From positions 930,001 to 994,000 of the forward strand of contig NZ_CP077290.1 in the NCBI RefSeq assembly GCF_019047785.1: a DNA stretch of 64,000 bases, written 5' to 3'. Positions 9,162-18,097 of this stretch are shown piece after piece. The position numbers and the translations under genes are program-made. Each line of letters opens with the position of its first letter. Position 1 is the stretch's first letter. The notes beneath the pieces are model-generated. The model did no database searches, had not been told where the DNA came from, and saw nothing but the letters and a program-made list of their open reading frames with translations. Source of the DNA: Enterobacter cancerogenus. GTDB taxonomy: Bacteria > Pseudomonadota > Gammaproteobacteria > Enterobacterales > Enterobacteriaceae.

Positions 9162-9671
9162 ATGTACACTTCAGGCTATGCAAATCGCTCAACATCTCTC
9201 TCAACCACTGCTGGCGATGTCGCGCAAAATTCCACCGGTCGCGTGTCGACAGGTCTTATCAGTGAAGTGGTTTATCGTGAAGACCAGCCCATGTTAACGC
9301 AGCTGTTGCTGTTGCCGCTGTTACAACAGCTCGGACAACAATCACGCTGGCAGCTTTGGCTGACGCCACAGCAAAAATTGAGCCGGGAATGGGTTCAGTC
9401 TGCGGGCCTGCCGCTGACCAAGGTGATGCAGATCAACCAACTCTCTCCGTGTGATACGGTTGAGTCGATGATCCGCGCGTTACGCACCGGAAATTACAGC
9501 GTGGTGATCGGGTGGCTGTCGGAAGAACTGACGGAAGAAGAGCACCATCGTTTGACCGAAGCAGCAGAAGATGGTCATGCAATCGGGTTCATTATGCGTC
9601 CCGTACGTGCCGATTCTTATCGCAGAGGACAACATTCAGGGCTAAAAATTCACTCGAATTTGTATCACTGA
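9162..9671 (+). CDS. sulA: SOS cell division inhibitor SulA
   Basis: A 169-residue inhibitor that binds FtsZ and blocks septation during the SOS response. I place the start at the ATG at 9162 ([10 protein letters not shown]), matching the E. coli protein. In-frame upstream starts run through the LexA box and are not credible. The central block [20 protein letters not shown] is conserved, as is the extreme C-terminus ending KIHSNLYH, the part recognised by Lon protease. The first 30 residues are variable. It lies divergent from sxy and upstream of ompA. Confidence 0.96.
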   Translation: MYTSGYANRSTSLSTTAGDVAQNSTGRVSTGLISEVVYREDQPMLTQLLLLPLLQQLGQQSRWQLWLTPQQKLSREWVQSAGLPLTKVMQINQLSPCDTVESMIRALRTGNYSVVIGWLSEELTEEEHHRLTEAAEDGHAIGFIMRPVRADSYRRGQHSGLKIHSNLYH

Positions 9672-10026
9672 GTAAATTTAAGAGTTTTCCTGGAATTTTT
9701 TTCGACACTCAGTTGTGTAAATAGTTCAAAAAGCAAAACCTGCGGCAAGGCTTGTCTGGAGCGGTTCTCGTTAATTTTACTGTACAAAATTCGTTCGTAA
9801 AATGTTAAATATTCGCTATACGGAACTTTTTTTTTCATATGCCTGACAGAGTTCACACTTGTAAGTTTTCATCTACGTTGTAGACTTTACATCGCCAGGG
9901 GTGCTCGGCCTAAGCCGAAGATATCGGTAGACTTATATTTGACCACGCCCCCCGGTGAAGGATTTAACCGTGATTTCTCCGTGGAGATCTTCATGGCAAA
10001 TTTTGGATGATAACGAGGCGCAAAAA
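9672..10026 (+). promoter_or_regulatory. sulA-ompA intergenic region: ompA promoter and 133-nt leader
   Basis: No gene is seen in this 355-bp stretch. TTGTAA (9859-9864) and TAGACT (9881-9886), 16 bp apart, form the promoter, with transcription expected near 9894. A CRP-like motif (CCTGA-N6-TCACA, about 9844-9859) overlaps the -35 side. The leader begins GCCAGGGGTGCTCGGC and aligns almost base for base with the E. coli ompA leader, whose 5' stem-loops stabilise the message. The ribosome-site region around 10010-10026 is the known pairing site of the small RNA MicA. The AT-rich part 9672-9840 holds nothing I recognise. Confidence 0.85.
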
Positions 10027-11079
10027 ATGAAAAAGACAGCTATCGCGATTGCAGTGGCACTGGCTGGCTTCGCTACCGTAGCGCAGGCCGCTCCGAAAGA
10101 TAATACCTGGTATGCAGGTGGTAAACTGGGCTGGTCTCAGTTCCATGACACCGGCTGGTACAACAGCAGCCTGAACAACGATGGCCCAACTCACGAGAGC
10201 CAGCTGGGTGCAGGCGCGTTCGGTGGCTATCAGGTTAACCCGTATGTTGGTTTTGAAATGGGTTACGACTGGTTAGGTCGTATGCCATACAAAGGCGACA
10301 ACGTAAATGGCGCTTTCAAAGCTCAAGGCGTTCAGCTGACCGCTAAACTGGGTTACCCAGTAACTGACGATCTGGACGTGTACACCCGTCTGGGCGGCAT
10401 GGTATGGCGTGCAGACTCCAGCAACAGCATCGCTGGCGACGACCATGACACTGGCGTTTCCCCAGTATTCGCTGGTGGCGTTGAGTGGGCTATGACCCGT
10501 GACATCGCTACCCGTCTGGAATACCAGTGGGTTAACAACATCGGCGACGGTGCTACCGTTGGCGTTCGTCCAGACAACGGCATGCTGAGCGTTGGTGTTT
10601 CTTACCGTTTCGGTCAGCAGGAAGATGCGCCAGTCGTAGCTCCAGCACCGGCTCCAGCGCCAGAAGTACAGACCAAGCACTTCACTCTGAAGTCTGACGT
10701 TCTGTTCAACTTCAACAAAGCTACCCTGAAACCAGAAGGTCAGCAGGCACTGGATCAGCTGTACACCCAGCTGAGCAACCTGGATCCTAAAGACGGTTCT
10801 GTAGTGGTTCTGGGCTTCACCGACCGTATCGGTTCTGACGCTTACAACCAGGGTCTGTCCGAGAAACGTGCACAGTCTGTAGTTGATTACCTGGTATCTA
10901 AAGGTATCCCAGCTAACAAGATCTCCCCACGTGGTATGGGCGAATCTAACCCAGTGACTGGCAACACCTGTGACAACGTGAAACCTCGCGCTGCACTGAT
11001 CGACTGCCTGGCTCCAGATCGTCGCGTAGAGATCGAAGTTAAAGGCATCAAAGACGTTGTAACTCAGCCAGCGGCATAA
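10027..11079 (+). CDS. ompA: outer membrane protein A
   Basis: A 350-residue major outer membrane protein. A signal peptide (residues 1-21, ending VAQA) precedes the eight-stranded barrel (about 22-195), a Pro-Ala hinge (APAPAPAPE) and a periplasmic OmpA-C peptidoglycan-binding domain (about 215-340) with the typical [13 protein letters not shown] and [13 protein letters not shown] segments. The two C-terminal cysteines (in NTCDN and IDCLA) are present. The start at 10027 gives the [14 protein letters not shown] signal. An upstream frame start lies inside the leader. Codon choice is strongly biased, as expected of a very highly expressed gene. Confidence 0.98.
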   Translation: MKKTAIAIAVALAGFATVAQAAPKDNTWYAGGKLGWSQFHDTGWYNSSLNNDGPTHESQLGAGAFGGYQVNPYVGFEMGYDWLGRMPYKGDNVNGAFKAQGVQLTAKLGYPVTDDLDVYTRLGGMVWRADSSNSIAGDDHDTGVSPVFAGGVEWAMTRDIATRLEYQWVNNIGDGATVGVRPDNGMLSVGVSYRFGQQEDAPVVAPAPAPAPEVQTKHFTLKSDVLFNFNKATLKPEGQQALDQLYTQLSNLDPKDGSVVVLGFTDRIGSDAYNQGLSEKRAQSVVDYLVSKGIPANKISPRGMGESNPVTGNTCDNVKPRAALIDCLAPDRRVEIEVKGIKDVVTQPAA

Positions 11080-11091
11080 GTTATCGTCTTA

Positions 11092-11122
11092 TAAAAAAAC
11101 CCCGCATTGCGGGGTTTTTTAT
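11092..11122. terminator. ompA terminator (also serves matP side)
   Basis: CCCCGC (11100-11105), a three-base loop ATT and GCGGGG (11109-11114) are followed by a run of six T. An A run on the other side makes it usable from the converging matP gene too. Confidence 0.92.
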
Positions 11123-11142
11123 TGCCTGAAGAAAGCCAGAAA

Positions 11143-11595
11143 CTATTTTTTGCCCAGCAGGGCCTGCAGATCGTTTTTCAGCGTCGACATCTGACTGGCA
11201 TACTTTTCTTTATGTTCCGCATCTTCAATCAGCTGCACCACCGTTTCCGACAGGGTTTTCCCGCGCCGTTGCGCAAGCCCCGCCAGCCGTTGCCAGACCA
11301 TAAACTCCAGATCGATTGATTTTTTACGGGTGTGCTGATGCTCGGCATTAAAATGCCGCTTGCGACGCGCCCGAATCGTCTGTTTCATCCGGTTCAACAG
11401 TGCCGGGTTGATATGCTTTTCAATCCAGCCGTTAACCAATACCGGTTCGTTTTCGAGGGTCAGCAAAATATCTACGGCGTCTTGCGCCGCGCTGGCTTCG
11501 AGGTAGCAGGTGATCAACTCGCCCTCACGGTGCTTTTTGACCAGGTACTTCCATTTCCAGCCGCTTTCGAGGTTTTCCAGTTGTTGATATTTCAT
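11143..11595 (-). CDS. matP: macrodomain Ter protein MatP
   Basis: A 150-residue DNA-binding protein that binds matS sites and organises the chromosome terminus. It also links the Ter region to the divisome through ZapB and keeps MukBEF away from Ter. Length and sequence match E. coli ([19 protein letters not shown]...). An N-terminal helical bundle is followed by a ribbon-helix-helix region (about residues 90-130, around [29 protein letters not shown]) and a C-terminal coiled coil. MukB, E and F are encoded 30 kb away in this window. It converges on ompA. Confidence 0.96.
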   Translation of the reverse strand: MKYQQLENLESGWKWKYLVKKHREGELITCYLEASAAQDAVDILLTLENEPVLVNGWIEKHINPALLNRMKQTIRARRKRHFNAEHQHTRKKSIDLEFMVWQRLAGLAQRRGKTLSETVVQLIEDAEHKEKYASQMSTLKNDLQALLGKK

Positions 11596-11781
11596 TGCGA
11601 TCTCAGTGTTACCACGTAACTCTGTTCAGAATATCAGTTTTTTAGCAATCTGCTGAAAAGAAATCATAACCTGTGCAGCATTGCAGGAGAATCCCCTGTC
11701 GAAATCCCCATTCCCGCTTGGGAAGAGGCCTCCGCTTACGGTATACTCCACGGTTTTACATCTGACTAAAAAACATCAACT

Positions 11782-13542
11782 TTGACCATTACGAAACTTG
11801 CATGGCGTGACCTGGTTCCCGATACCGAGAGCTATCAGGAGCTGTTTGCACAGCCAGACCTCACAAAAGAAAACGAATTCATACTTAGCGATACACAACC
11901 GCGTTTGCATTATGCGCTGGAGCAGGTGTTAAGCCCGTGGGCGACATCTCCTTTCATGCTGCTCAAAGCCCCGGAAGAAGCCGAGTATTTGACGCTTCTG
12001 GGTGATGCCATGCGCCAGTTGCGGTCAGAAACGAACGACGTCTTTGGCGGCCACTATCGTATCGCAGGGCAACATATCACCTTTACACCCGCTGACGAGG
12101 CGGATGGGCTTTTTGCGTCGAAAGGGGATGTCATTACCGCCAACTGGGCAGAAGCAGAACAGCTCTTTGGCTGCCTCCGTCAGTTTAACGGCGAGCTGAC
12201 GCTGCAGCCTGGGCTGGTGCACCGCGCAAATGGCGGCGTGTTGATTATCTCGCTGCGCACCCTCCTCTCTCAGCCGCTGCTGTGGATGCGCCTGAAAACG
12301 ATCGTGACCCAGCAACGCTTCGACTGGGTGAGTTACGATGAATCGCGCCCTCTTCCCGTCGCAGTACCGTCGATGCCGCTGTCCCTTACCGTGGTGTTGA
12401 CCGGCGATCGTGAATCTCTGGCCGATTTCCAGGAAATGGAGCCAGAGCTGGCCGAGCAGGCTATTTACAGCGAATTTGAAGATACGCTCCAGATAACCGA
12501 TGCGGATGATATGGCGCAATGGTGCCAGTGGGTGATGGGCCTGGCGCAGCGTGCTTCGCTGCCAACGCCTGCTCCGGATGCCTGGCCCGGTCTCATCCGG
12601 GAAGCCGTACGCTACACCGGCGATCAGGAAACCCTGCCGCTCTCTCCGCTGTGGATCGCCAGACAGCTGCGCGAAGTGGGCGTGATAAGCGGTGACGCGG
12701 CCTTCAGCGGCGAGCAACTTTCCCAGATGCTTGCGCAGCGTGAATGGCGCGAAGGGTATCTGGCCGAGCGCATGCAGGATGAGATCCTGCTGGAGCAGAT
12801 CCTCGTCGAAACCGAAGGCGAGCGTATTGGGCAGATTAACGCCCTCTCCGTGATTGAGTTCCCGGGGCACCCGCGCGCGTTTGGCGAACCTTCCCGTATC
12901 AGCTGCGTTGTTCACGTTGGTGACGGTGAGTTTACCGACATTGAGCGTAAAGCAGAGCTGGGCGGGAATATTCACGCCAAAGGCATGATGATCATGCAGG
13001 CGTTCCTGATGTCGGAACTGCAGCTTGAGCAGCAGATCCCCTTCTCGGCCTCACTGACCTTTGAGCAATCCTACAGTGAAGTAGACGGTGACAGCGCTTC
13101 GATGGCGGAGCTGTGTGCGTTAATCAGCGCCCTGGCAGAAGTGCCCATTAACCAGAATATTGCGATTACGGGTTCAGTCGATCAGTTTGGTCGCGCCCAG
13201 CCGGTTGGCGGCCTGAACGAGAAAATCGAAGGCTTCTTCTCCATCTGCCAGCAGCGCGGCCTGAACGGCAAACAGGGTGTGATCATTCCTGCGCCGAACG
13301 CTCGCCATCTGAGCCTTAGCCAGGCGTTGCTCGAGGCCGTAGAACAGGAGCAATTCGCCATCTGGGCCATCGAAGGCATCGAGGATGCACTACCCTTACT
13401 GACAAACCTGAACTGGGATGGTGAAGGCCAGACAACCCTCATGCAGACCATTCAGGAACGCATCGCTCAGGCGACACAACAGGATGCACGCCATCGTTAT
13501 CCATGGCCGTTACGCTGGTTAAGCTGGTTTAGTCCGAACTGA
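11782..13542 (+). CDS. ycbZ: Lon-related putative protease LonH (YcbZ)
   Basis: A 586-residue protein with a degenerate N-terminal AAA-like region and a C-terminal Lon-type (S16) protease domain. The catalytic dyad is visible: Ser in [10 protein letters not shown] near residue 435 and Lys in [10 protein letters not shown] near 478. I use the TTG at 11782 because it gives [15 protein letters not shown], the family N-terminus; no good ATG or ribosome site is nearby, so initiation may be weak. Substrates are unknown. Downstream lies fabA, whose FadR operator overlaps the stop codon of this gene. Confidence 0.9.
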   Translation: MTITKLAWRDLVPDTESYQELFAQPDLTKENEFILSDTQPRLHYALEQVLSPWATSPFMLLKAPEEAEYLTLLGDAMRQLRSETNDVFGGHYRIAGQHITFTPADEADGLFASKGDVITANWAEAEQLFGCLRQFNGELTLQPGLVHRANGGVLIISLRTLLSQPLLWMRLKTIVTQQRFDWVSYDESRPLPVAVPSMPLSLTVVLTGDRESLADFQEMEPELAEQAIYSEFEDTLQITDADDMAQWCQWVMGLAQRASLPTPAPDAWPGLIREAVRYTGDQETLPLSPLWIARQLREVGVISGDAAFSGEQLSQMLAQREWREGYLAERMQDEILLEQILVETEGERIGQINALSVIEFPGHPRAFGEPSRISCVVHVGDGEFTDIERKAELGGNIHAKGMMIMQAFLMSELQLEQQIPFSASLTFEQSYSEVDGDSASMAELCALISALAEVPINQNIAITGSVDQFGRAQPVGGLNEKIEGFFSICQQRGLNGKQGVIIPAPNARHLSLSQALLEAVEQEQFAIWAIEGIEDALPLLTNLNWDGEGQTTLMQTIQERIAQATQQDARHRYPWPLRWLSWFSPN

Positions 13543-13553
13543 TCGGACTTGTT
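13537..13553. promoter_or_regulatory. FadR operator of fabA
   Basis: AACTGATCGGACTTGTT closely matches the 17-bp FadR site (AACTGGTCNGACNTGTT). In E. coli FadR activates fabA from this position. It overlaps the ycbZ stop codon. Confidence 0.9.
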
Positions 13554-13554
13554 C

Positions 13555-13572
13555 AGCGTACACGTGTTAGCT
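13555..13572. promoter_or_regulatory. FabR operator of fabA
   Basis: AGCGTACACGTGTTAGCT fits the FabR site known upstream of fabA and fabB. FabR represses unsaturated fatty acid synthesis in response to acyl-chain composition. It starts two bases after the FadR site. Confidence 0.82.
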
Positions 13573-13610
13573 ATCCTGCGTGCTTCACTAAAATAAGGCT
13601 TACTGAGAAC

Positions 13611-14129
13611 ATGGTAGATAAACGCGAATCCTATACAAAAGAAGACCTTCTTGCCTCTGGTCGTGGTGAACTGTTTGGCGCTAACGGCCCGCAGTTACCG
13701 GCCCCAAGCATGCTGATGATGGATCGTGTCGTGAAAATGACCGAAACCGGCGGCAACTTTGATAAAGGTTATGTTGAAGCGGAACTCGATATCAACCCGG
13801 ACCTGTGGTTCTTCGGTTGCCACTTTATTGGTGATCCGGTAATGCCTGGCTGCCTGGGCCTGGACGCTATGTGGCAGCTGGTTGGCTTCTACCTGGGTTG
13901 GCTGGGTGGCGAAGGTAAAGGCCGCGCGCTGGGCGTGGGCGAAGTGAAATTCACCGGCCAGGTTCTGCCTACTGCGAAGAAAGTGACTTACCGTATTCAC
14001 TTCAAACGTATTGTTAACCGTCGCCTGATCATGGGCCTGGCGGATGGCGAAGTGCTGGTAGACGGTCGTCTGATCTACTCCGCGAGCGATCTTAAAGTGG
14101 GTCTGTTCCAGGACACCTCCGCGTTCTGA
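13611..14129 (+). CDS. fabA: 3-hydroxydecanoyl-ACP dehydratase/isomerase
   Basis: Dehydrates 3-hydroxydecanoyl-ACP and isomerises trans-2- to cis-3-decenoyl-ACP, the branch point for unsaturated fatty acids. At 172 residues it is the standard hot-dog-fold enzyme. His71 ([14 protein letters not shown]) and Asp85 (GLDAMW) form the active site. It has its own promoter with FadR and FabR operators immediately upstream. The sequence is almost identical to E. coli. It ends at a strong hairpin terminator shared with the opposing rmf gene. Confidence 0.98.
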   Translation: MVDKRESYTKEDLLASGRGELFGANGPQLPAPSMLMMDRVVKMTETGGNFDKGYVEAELDINPDLWFFGCHFIGDPVMPGCLGLDAMWQLVGFYLGWLGGEGKGRALGVGEVKFTGQVLPTAKKVTYRIHFKRIVNRRLIMGLADGEVLVDGRLIYSASDLKVGLFQDTSAF

Positions 14130-14159
14130 TGACCGCGCTGTAGCACTCCCCAGAAAGGC

Positions 14160-14191
14160 GAAACCTCCGCAGTGCGGAGGTTTCTTTTTTA
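14160..14191. terminator. fabA terminator
   Basis: GAAACCTCCGC (from 14160) and GCGGAGGTTTC form a long GC-rich hairpin followed by a T run. A complementary A run on the other side allows use by rmf on the minus strand. Confidence 0.9.
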
Positions 14192-14202
14192 AAGAGACGT
14201 TA

Positions 14203-14370
14203 TCAAGCAAGTACTGCCCTGTCTCCGATGGCTTCTCGCCAGCCCCCTAACCATTGCGACCTCTGATTTAAGGTTTGATAGGGACACATTTCTTTTGAAC
14301 GTCCGGCGATGCCAGCCTGATAACCACGTTGATGAGCCCTTTCCAGGCGATCTCGTTTCTGTCTCTTCAT
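14203..14370 (-). CDS. rmf: ribosome modulation factor
   Basis: A 55-codon gene read directly from the minus strand: it begins MKRQKRDRLERAHQRGYQ and ends in GDRAVLA. Rmf binds 70S ribosomes in stationary phase and dimerises them into inactive 100S particles. The highly basic N-terminus and the motif MCPYQTLNQRSQWLGGWREA match E. coli nearly residue for residue, with changes only near the C-terminus. It converges on fabA. In E. coli its expression depends on ppGpp and growth rate. Confidence 0.97.
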   Translation of the reverse strand: MKRQKRDRLERAHQRGYQAGIAGRSKEMCPYQTLNQRSQWLGGWREAIGDRAVLA

Positions 14371-14570
14371 GCCTCGTTTCCCTCATTCTTTTGTCTGGTG
14401 GAAAGAAAACAGTGGTTGCAAAGTATGCAAGCACAGTAAACGAATAACCCGAATCATCTTCTGCGTCAACGGTCAAAATTCATACGGATGTCATATTTGT
14501 GAACTATACGGAAGTTCATTTGTACAAAAAATGTGATGAAGCACAAGTAACAACCTGATGGTAAACCGAA

Positions 14571-14609
14571 AAAAAACCGCCGTGAGCGGATGGCTGACGG
14601 CGGTTTTTG
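14571..14609 (-). terminator. terminator of the uup-pqiABC block
   Basis: AACCGCCGT (14575-14583) and ACGGCGGTT (14597-14605) form a 9-bp stem. On the minus strand it is followed by a run of eight T, just after the pqiC stop. The rest of the 14371-14623 gap is AT-rich and should hold the rmf promoter; I assign no elements there. Confidence 0.88.
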
Positions 14610-14623
14610 ATTATGAATTTTAC

Positions 14624-15190
14624 TTATGGAAGCCGGGCGATCTCACGCGCGATATTCGCCGATTCCTGTGCCCAGCCCTGGGCCAGCACTTTCACCATCT
14701 CGTCATAACCATCTTTTTGCTGCTTCATTTCCAGATGGAACGGGCGTTTAATCAGCTGTCCCTGGTGATTCAGCAGCCATTCGCCACTGATCACCACGGC
14801 ACCGTCATAGCGGCCATGGAAGCCCGTTACCGTGACGTTCAGCGTATCCTGATCGCTTCCCAGCGGCTGAGACGCGACAATCCACCCGGGAAGCTGGCTG
14901 CTCAGATTCGCCACCAGCGTGTTACGCAACTGCTGATCCAGCGGGCTGGCCCACAGATTATTGTTGGCAATCACGTACTGGACATCGCTGGTCTGGTACA
15001 CCACGCCGTTACCCGCCAGATAATCCGGAACCGCTACCTGTTCTACCCACAGCAGACGGTTACCCTGCGAAGCGCTGCTTTGCGCGCCCGACTGGACGTT
15101 CAACGGCAGCTGATAGTAACTTTTATTTTCACTCCCCGAGCTACAGGCCGTTAATACCAGCGCTCCGACAATTACCAGCCATTTTTTCAT
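14624..15190 (-). CDS. pqiC: intermembrane transport lipoprotein PqiC (YmbA)
   Basis: A 188-residue outer membrane lipoprotein with lipobox LTAC at residues 13-16, so Cys16 is the lipidated residue. It belongs to the ABC-type transport auxiliary lipoprotein family. It is part of the Pqi lipid-transport system and anchors the PqiB needle at the outer membrane. It overlaps pqiB by 4 bp (ATGA), indicating translational coupling. It is the last gene of the block, followed by a strong terminator. Confidence 0.95.
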   Translation of the reverse strand: MKKWLVIVGALVLTACSSGSENKSYYQLPLNVQSGAQSSASQGNRLLWVEQVAVPDYLAGNGVVYQTSDVQYVIANNNLWASPLDQQLRNTLVANLSSQLPGWIVASQPLGSDQDTLNVTVTGFHGRYDGAVVISGEWLLNHQGQLIKRPFHLEMKQQKDGYDEMVKVLAQGWAQESANIAREIARLP

Positions 15191-16827
15191 TGTTTCGCCC
15201 TCTTAGGCTCAGGATCCTTTTTATCTTTCGCTTCAAACACCAGCGCGTTGCTCTTCTCGTTGAGCGTTTTCAGAACCGGCTGGAGTTCACGCAACACCTG
15301 ATCAAGACGCTGCATATCGGCCACCATCTTATTGTAGGCCGCCGATCCCGGCTGGAAGCCCTGCATGCTGCGATTCAGTTCACGCAGCGTTTTCTGCATG
15401 TCCTGCGGCAGCTGCTGCATGGACTGGCTTGCCGTGATCTTGTTGATATTATCAAGCGTGGTCTGCAGACGGCGCATGGTCGCCTGGCTCTGACTCAACG
15501 AGTTGGTCGCCGCTTCAATCATCGGGTTCAACGGCAGGTTATTAATCTTATCCAGCGTATCCATCAGACGCTGCTGGATCTGTGCCAGACCACTGCTGAC
15601 CGTTGGAATGATTTTGTAGCCGCCAAATTCGCGCTGGCCGGTGATGGCAGGTGCTTTAGGATAAAAATCCATATCGACATACAGCGCGCCCGTCACCAGG
15701 TTGCCGGTCTTCAGCGAGCCGCGCAGCCCGCGGTTCATCAGCTCGGTGATATGCGCGCCGATATCCTGATTTTCGCCAATCTGGTTGATGAGACGCTCTG
15801 GCTCAATGCGAATAAGCACCGGAATGCGGTAATCGTCGTCCAGCACCTGACGCAGGCCAGGAACGAAGAACGGTACCTGTCCGACCGTACCCAGGCGGAT
15901 CCCACGGAACTCAACCGGCGCACCCGGCTGCAGGCCACGAACGGAATCTTTAAAGAACATCAGGTAGTCGATGTGATCGGTATAGAGCGCATCCTGAATG
16001 CTTTTCTGATCGTCAAAGAGCCTGAAGGCGGTTTTTTCCGCAACAGGCTGGCCGATGTCGATCCCCTCAGGCACATCGAAGCTCACACCGCCGCCAAAGA
16101 GTGTGGTCAGGGACCCCATTTCAACGCGCATTCCGGCAGAGGTCAGATCCACGGCGATCCCGCTGTCCTTCCAGAAACGAACGTTGCTGGTCACCAGACG
16201 ATCGTTTGGTGCATTGATAAACAGCTGATAGCTGATGGTGCGTTTTTGCGGATCGAAAGTGCTGGTTTCAACCGAGCCAACGCGATAGCCCCGGAACAAT
16301 ACCGGGTCGCCAGGCGAAAGCTGCCCGGCTTTTTTGCTGTCGAGGATGACGCGAATCCCTTTTGCATCCGGTGGCGCAAGCGGCGGTGAGTCTAACAGCT
16401 GATACTGGGCAGGCTGGGTGCCTTTGCTCCCCGGCTGCAGCTCAATATAGGCACCGGACAAGAGCGTGCCTAAGCCGCTGATCCCTTCTCGCCCGACCTG
16501 GGGTTTAACCACCCAGAATACGGAATCATTATGAAGCAGTTTCTCCATCCCGGCATGTAAGCGCGCCTTGATTTCAACGTGCGTTAAATCATCCGTCAGC
16601 GTCGCGCTCTCTACCACACCGACGTCCACGCTGCGGCTTTTGATGGTGGTTTTCCCACCCTCAATGCCTTCCGCGTTAGTGGTGATAAGCGTGACTTCCG
16701 GTCCCTGATGGCTATAATGATAAAACAGGATCCATGCACCGATCAGCGCGGTCACGATGGGGAAAATCCACACCGGTGACCAGTTCTTGACCTTGCGCAC
16801 TTTCGCCTCTCCACTCTTATTTTCCAT
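15187..16827 (-). CDS. pqiB: MCE-domain intermembrane transport protein PqiB
   Basis: A 546-residue protein with one N-terminal transmembrane helix (about residues 17-37, SPVWIFPIVTALIGAWILFY) and three MCE domains. A C-terminal helical region (about 430-540) forms the needle that spans the periplasm in the syringe-like Pqi assembly. It transports lipids between membranes together with PqiA and PqiC. Length equals E. coli PqiB. It overlaps pqiA by 11 bp and pqiC by 4 bp. In E. coli the operon is induced by paraquat through SoxS; I see no confident SoxS box here. Confidence 0.96.
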   Translation of the reverse strand: MENKSGEAKVRKVKNWSPVWIFPIVTALIGAWILFYHYSHQGPEVTLITTNAEGIEGGKTTIKSRSVDVGVVESATLTDDLTHVEIKARLHAGMEKLLHNDSVFWVVKPQVGREGISGLGTLLSGAYIELQPGSKGTQPAQYQLLDSPPLAPPDAKGIRVILDSKKAGQLSPGDPVLFRGYRVGSVETSTFDPQKRTISYQLFINAPNDRLVTSNVRFWKDSGIAVDLTSAGMRVEMGSLTTLFGGGVSFDVPEGIDIGQPVAEKTAFRLFDDQKSIQDALYTDHIDYLMFFKDSVRGLQPGAPVEFRGIRLGTVGQVPFFVPGLRQVLDDDYRIPVLIRIEPERLINQIGENQDIGAHITELMNRGLRGSLKTGNLVTGALYVDMDFYPKAPAITGQREFGGYKIIPTVSSGLAQIQQRLMDTLDKINNLPLNPMIEAATNSLSQSQATMRRLQTTLDNINKITASQSMQQLPQDMQKTLRELNRSMQGFQPGSAAYNKMVADMQRLDQVLRELQPVLKTLNEKSNALVFEAKDKKDPEPKRAKQ

Positions 16828-18085
16828 GCTCTAACTCTTCCTCATGGCTTGAATCTGGCTCACGATCCCACGATAAACGAGGGTCGAAGGTCATGGCCGC
16901 AAACATGGTCATAATCACGACCAATGCAAACATTAGCGCGCCCAGCGCGGGATAAATACTCATGAGTCCCCCCATGCGCACCAGCGCAGAGAGCACCGCA
17001 ATCACAAAGACATCGATCATTGACCAGCGCCCGACGAACTCCACCACTTCATAAATCAGGTGCATACGTTCGCTGTCGCGCTTGCCGTGCCCTTTCGCAT
17101 CCCAGCACAGCCAGGCGATGGCGATCATCTTTAAGGTGGGCACCATAATACTGGCAATGAATATCACGCCAGCAACGGGGTAGGACCCCTCCCCCCACAG
17201 CAAAATGACCCCGGCAAGGATTGTCGAGGGCATTTTGTCACCGAGCAGATCGGTAATCATGATCGGCAAAATATTGGCGGGCAGATAGAGCATGATCGAC
17301 GTCAACAGCAGCGCCATGGTCCACTGCAGGCTATTTTTACGCCGCACATGCCCCGTCGTTCCACAGCGCGGGCACACTTCCCGATCGGCCGGCAGCACGG
17401 CAGTACAGCAAGAGCAGGAGCGCAGCCCCTGGCGGATACCCGGCACGCCCACCTTAACCGTCTGGTTAAGGGTGGGAGCAGGCGCGATGTCGTCCCACGT
17501 CCAGCGTCGGTCCACGCACTGAAACGCACGCAGCTGCAGCACACAATAGAGACACCAGGGAATAAAGCTGCTGCCAATCCCGACGTCGCCGTAGGCCATC
17601 AGCTTCACAAAGCTCACCAGGATCCCCGCCAGAAAAATCTCTGCCATTCCCCAGCTTTTCAGCAGGAACAGGGTTCGCGCGAGCCTGATTTTAACGGGCG
17701 TGGGCATCCGGACGCGGTTGACCAGAAGCAGGATGGCGATCAGGCAAAACGCCGGAACGATTTGGACGAATAACAGAAAGAAGGTACCGAGGCTGGCATA
17801 ATCTTCGGTGAACATCACGCCCGGTATTTCAAGTAATTTGACCTGGCTGGTCATCCCTCCCACCTTCATATAAATGAAGGGGAAGAGATTCGAGAGCACC
17901 AGCATGAACAGCGCGACAATAGCGTAGGCGGTAGGACGCTGCCTTGGCGCGTCCCACTCCGTCGTTAAGGTTGCTCCGCAGCGCGGGCACGTCGCCTTAT
18001 GTCCGTGACCCAGCTCTGGTATCGCCACGAGCATATCGCATTGCGAACATAATATATGTCGGTCGGCATGGTGCTGGTCACACAT
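16817..18085 (-). CDS. pqiA: intermembrane transport protein PqiA
   Basis: A 422-residue integral inner membrane protein with two PqiA domains. Each has a cysteine zinc-ribbon-like motif: CSQC...CPRC near residues 18-37 and CSCC...CPRC near 225-243. Each is followed by four predicted membrane segments. It partners PqiB in lipid trafficking and membrane integrity. It is slightly longer than the 417-residue E. coli protein. It lies 12 bp downstream of uup and overlaps pqiB, so it belongs to the uup-pqiABC unit. Confidence 0.95.
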   Translation of the reverse strand: MCDQHHADRHILCSQCDMLVAIPELGHGHKATCPRCGATLTTEWDAPRQRPTAYAIVALFMLVLSNLFPFIYMKVGGMTSQVKLLEIPGVMFTEDYASLGTFFLLFVQIVPAFCLIAILLLVNRVRMPTPVKIRLARTLFLLKSWGMAEIFLAGILVSFVKLMAYGDVGIGSSFIPWCLYCVLQLRAFQCVDRRWTWDDIAPAPTLNQTVKVGVPGIRQGLRSCSCCTAVLPADREVCPRCGTTGHVRRKNSLQWTMALLLTSIMLYLPANILPIMITDLLGDKMPSTILAGVILLWGEGSYPVAGVIFIASIMVPTLKMIAIAWLCWDAKGHGKRDSERMHLIYEVVEFVGRWSMIDVFVIAVLSALVRMGGLMSIYPALGALMFALVVIMTMFAAMTFDPRLSWDREPDSSHEEELEHGK

Positions 18086-18097
18086 TGTTGATCCCTG

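Noticed and set aside
15190..16389. A 399-codon open frame antisense to pqiB
   Set aside because: It is the mirror of a clearly real gene with MCE domains. It has no recognisable family, signal or ribosome site, and its composition follows from the codon usage of pqiB.
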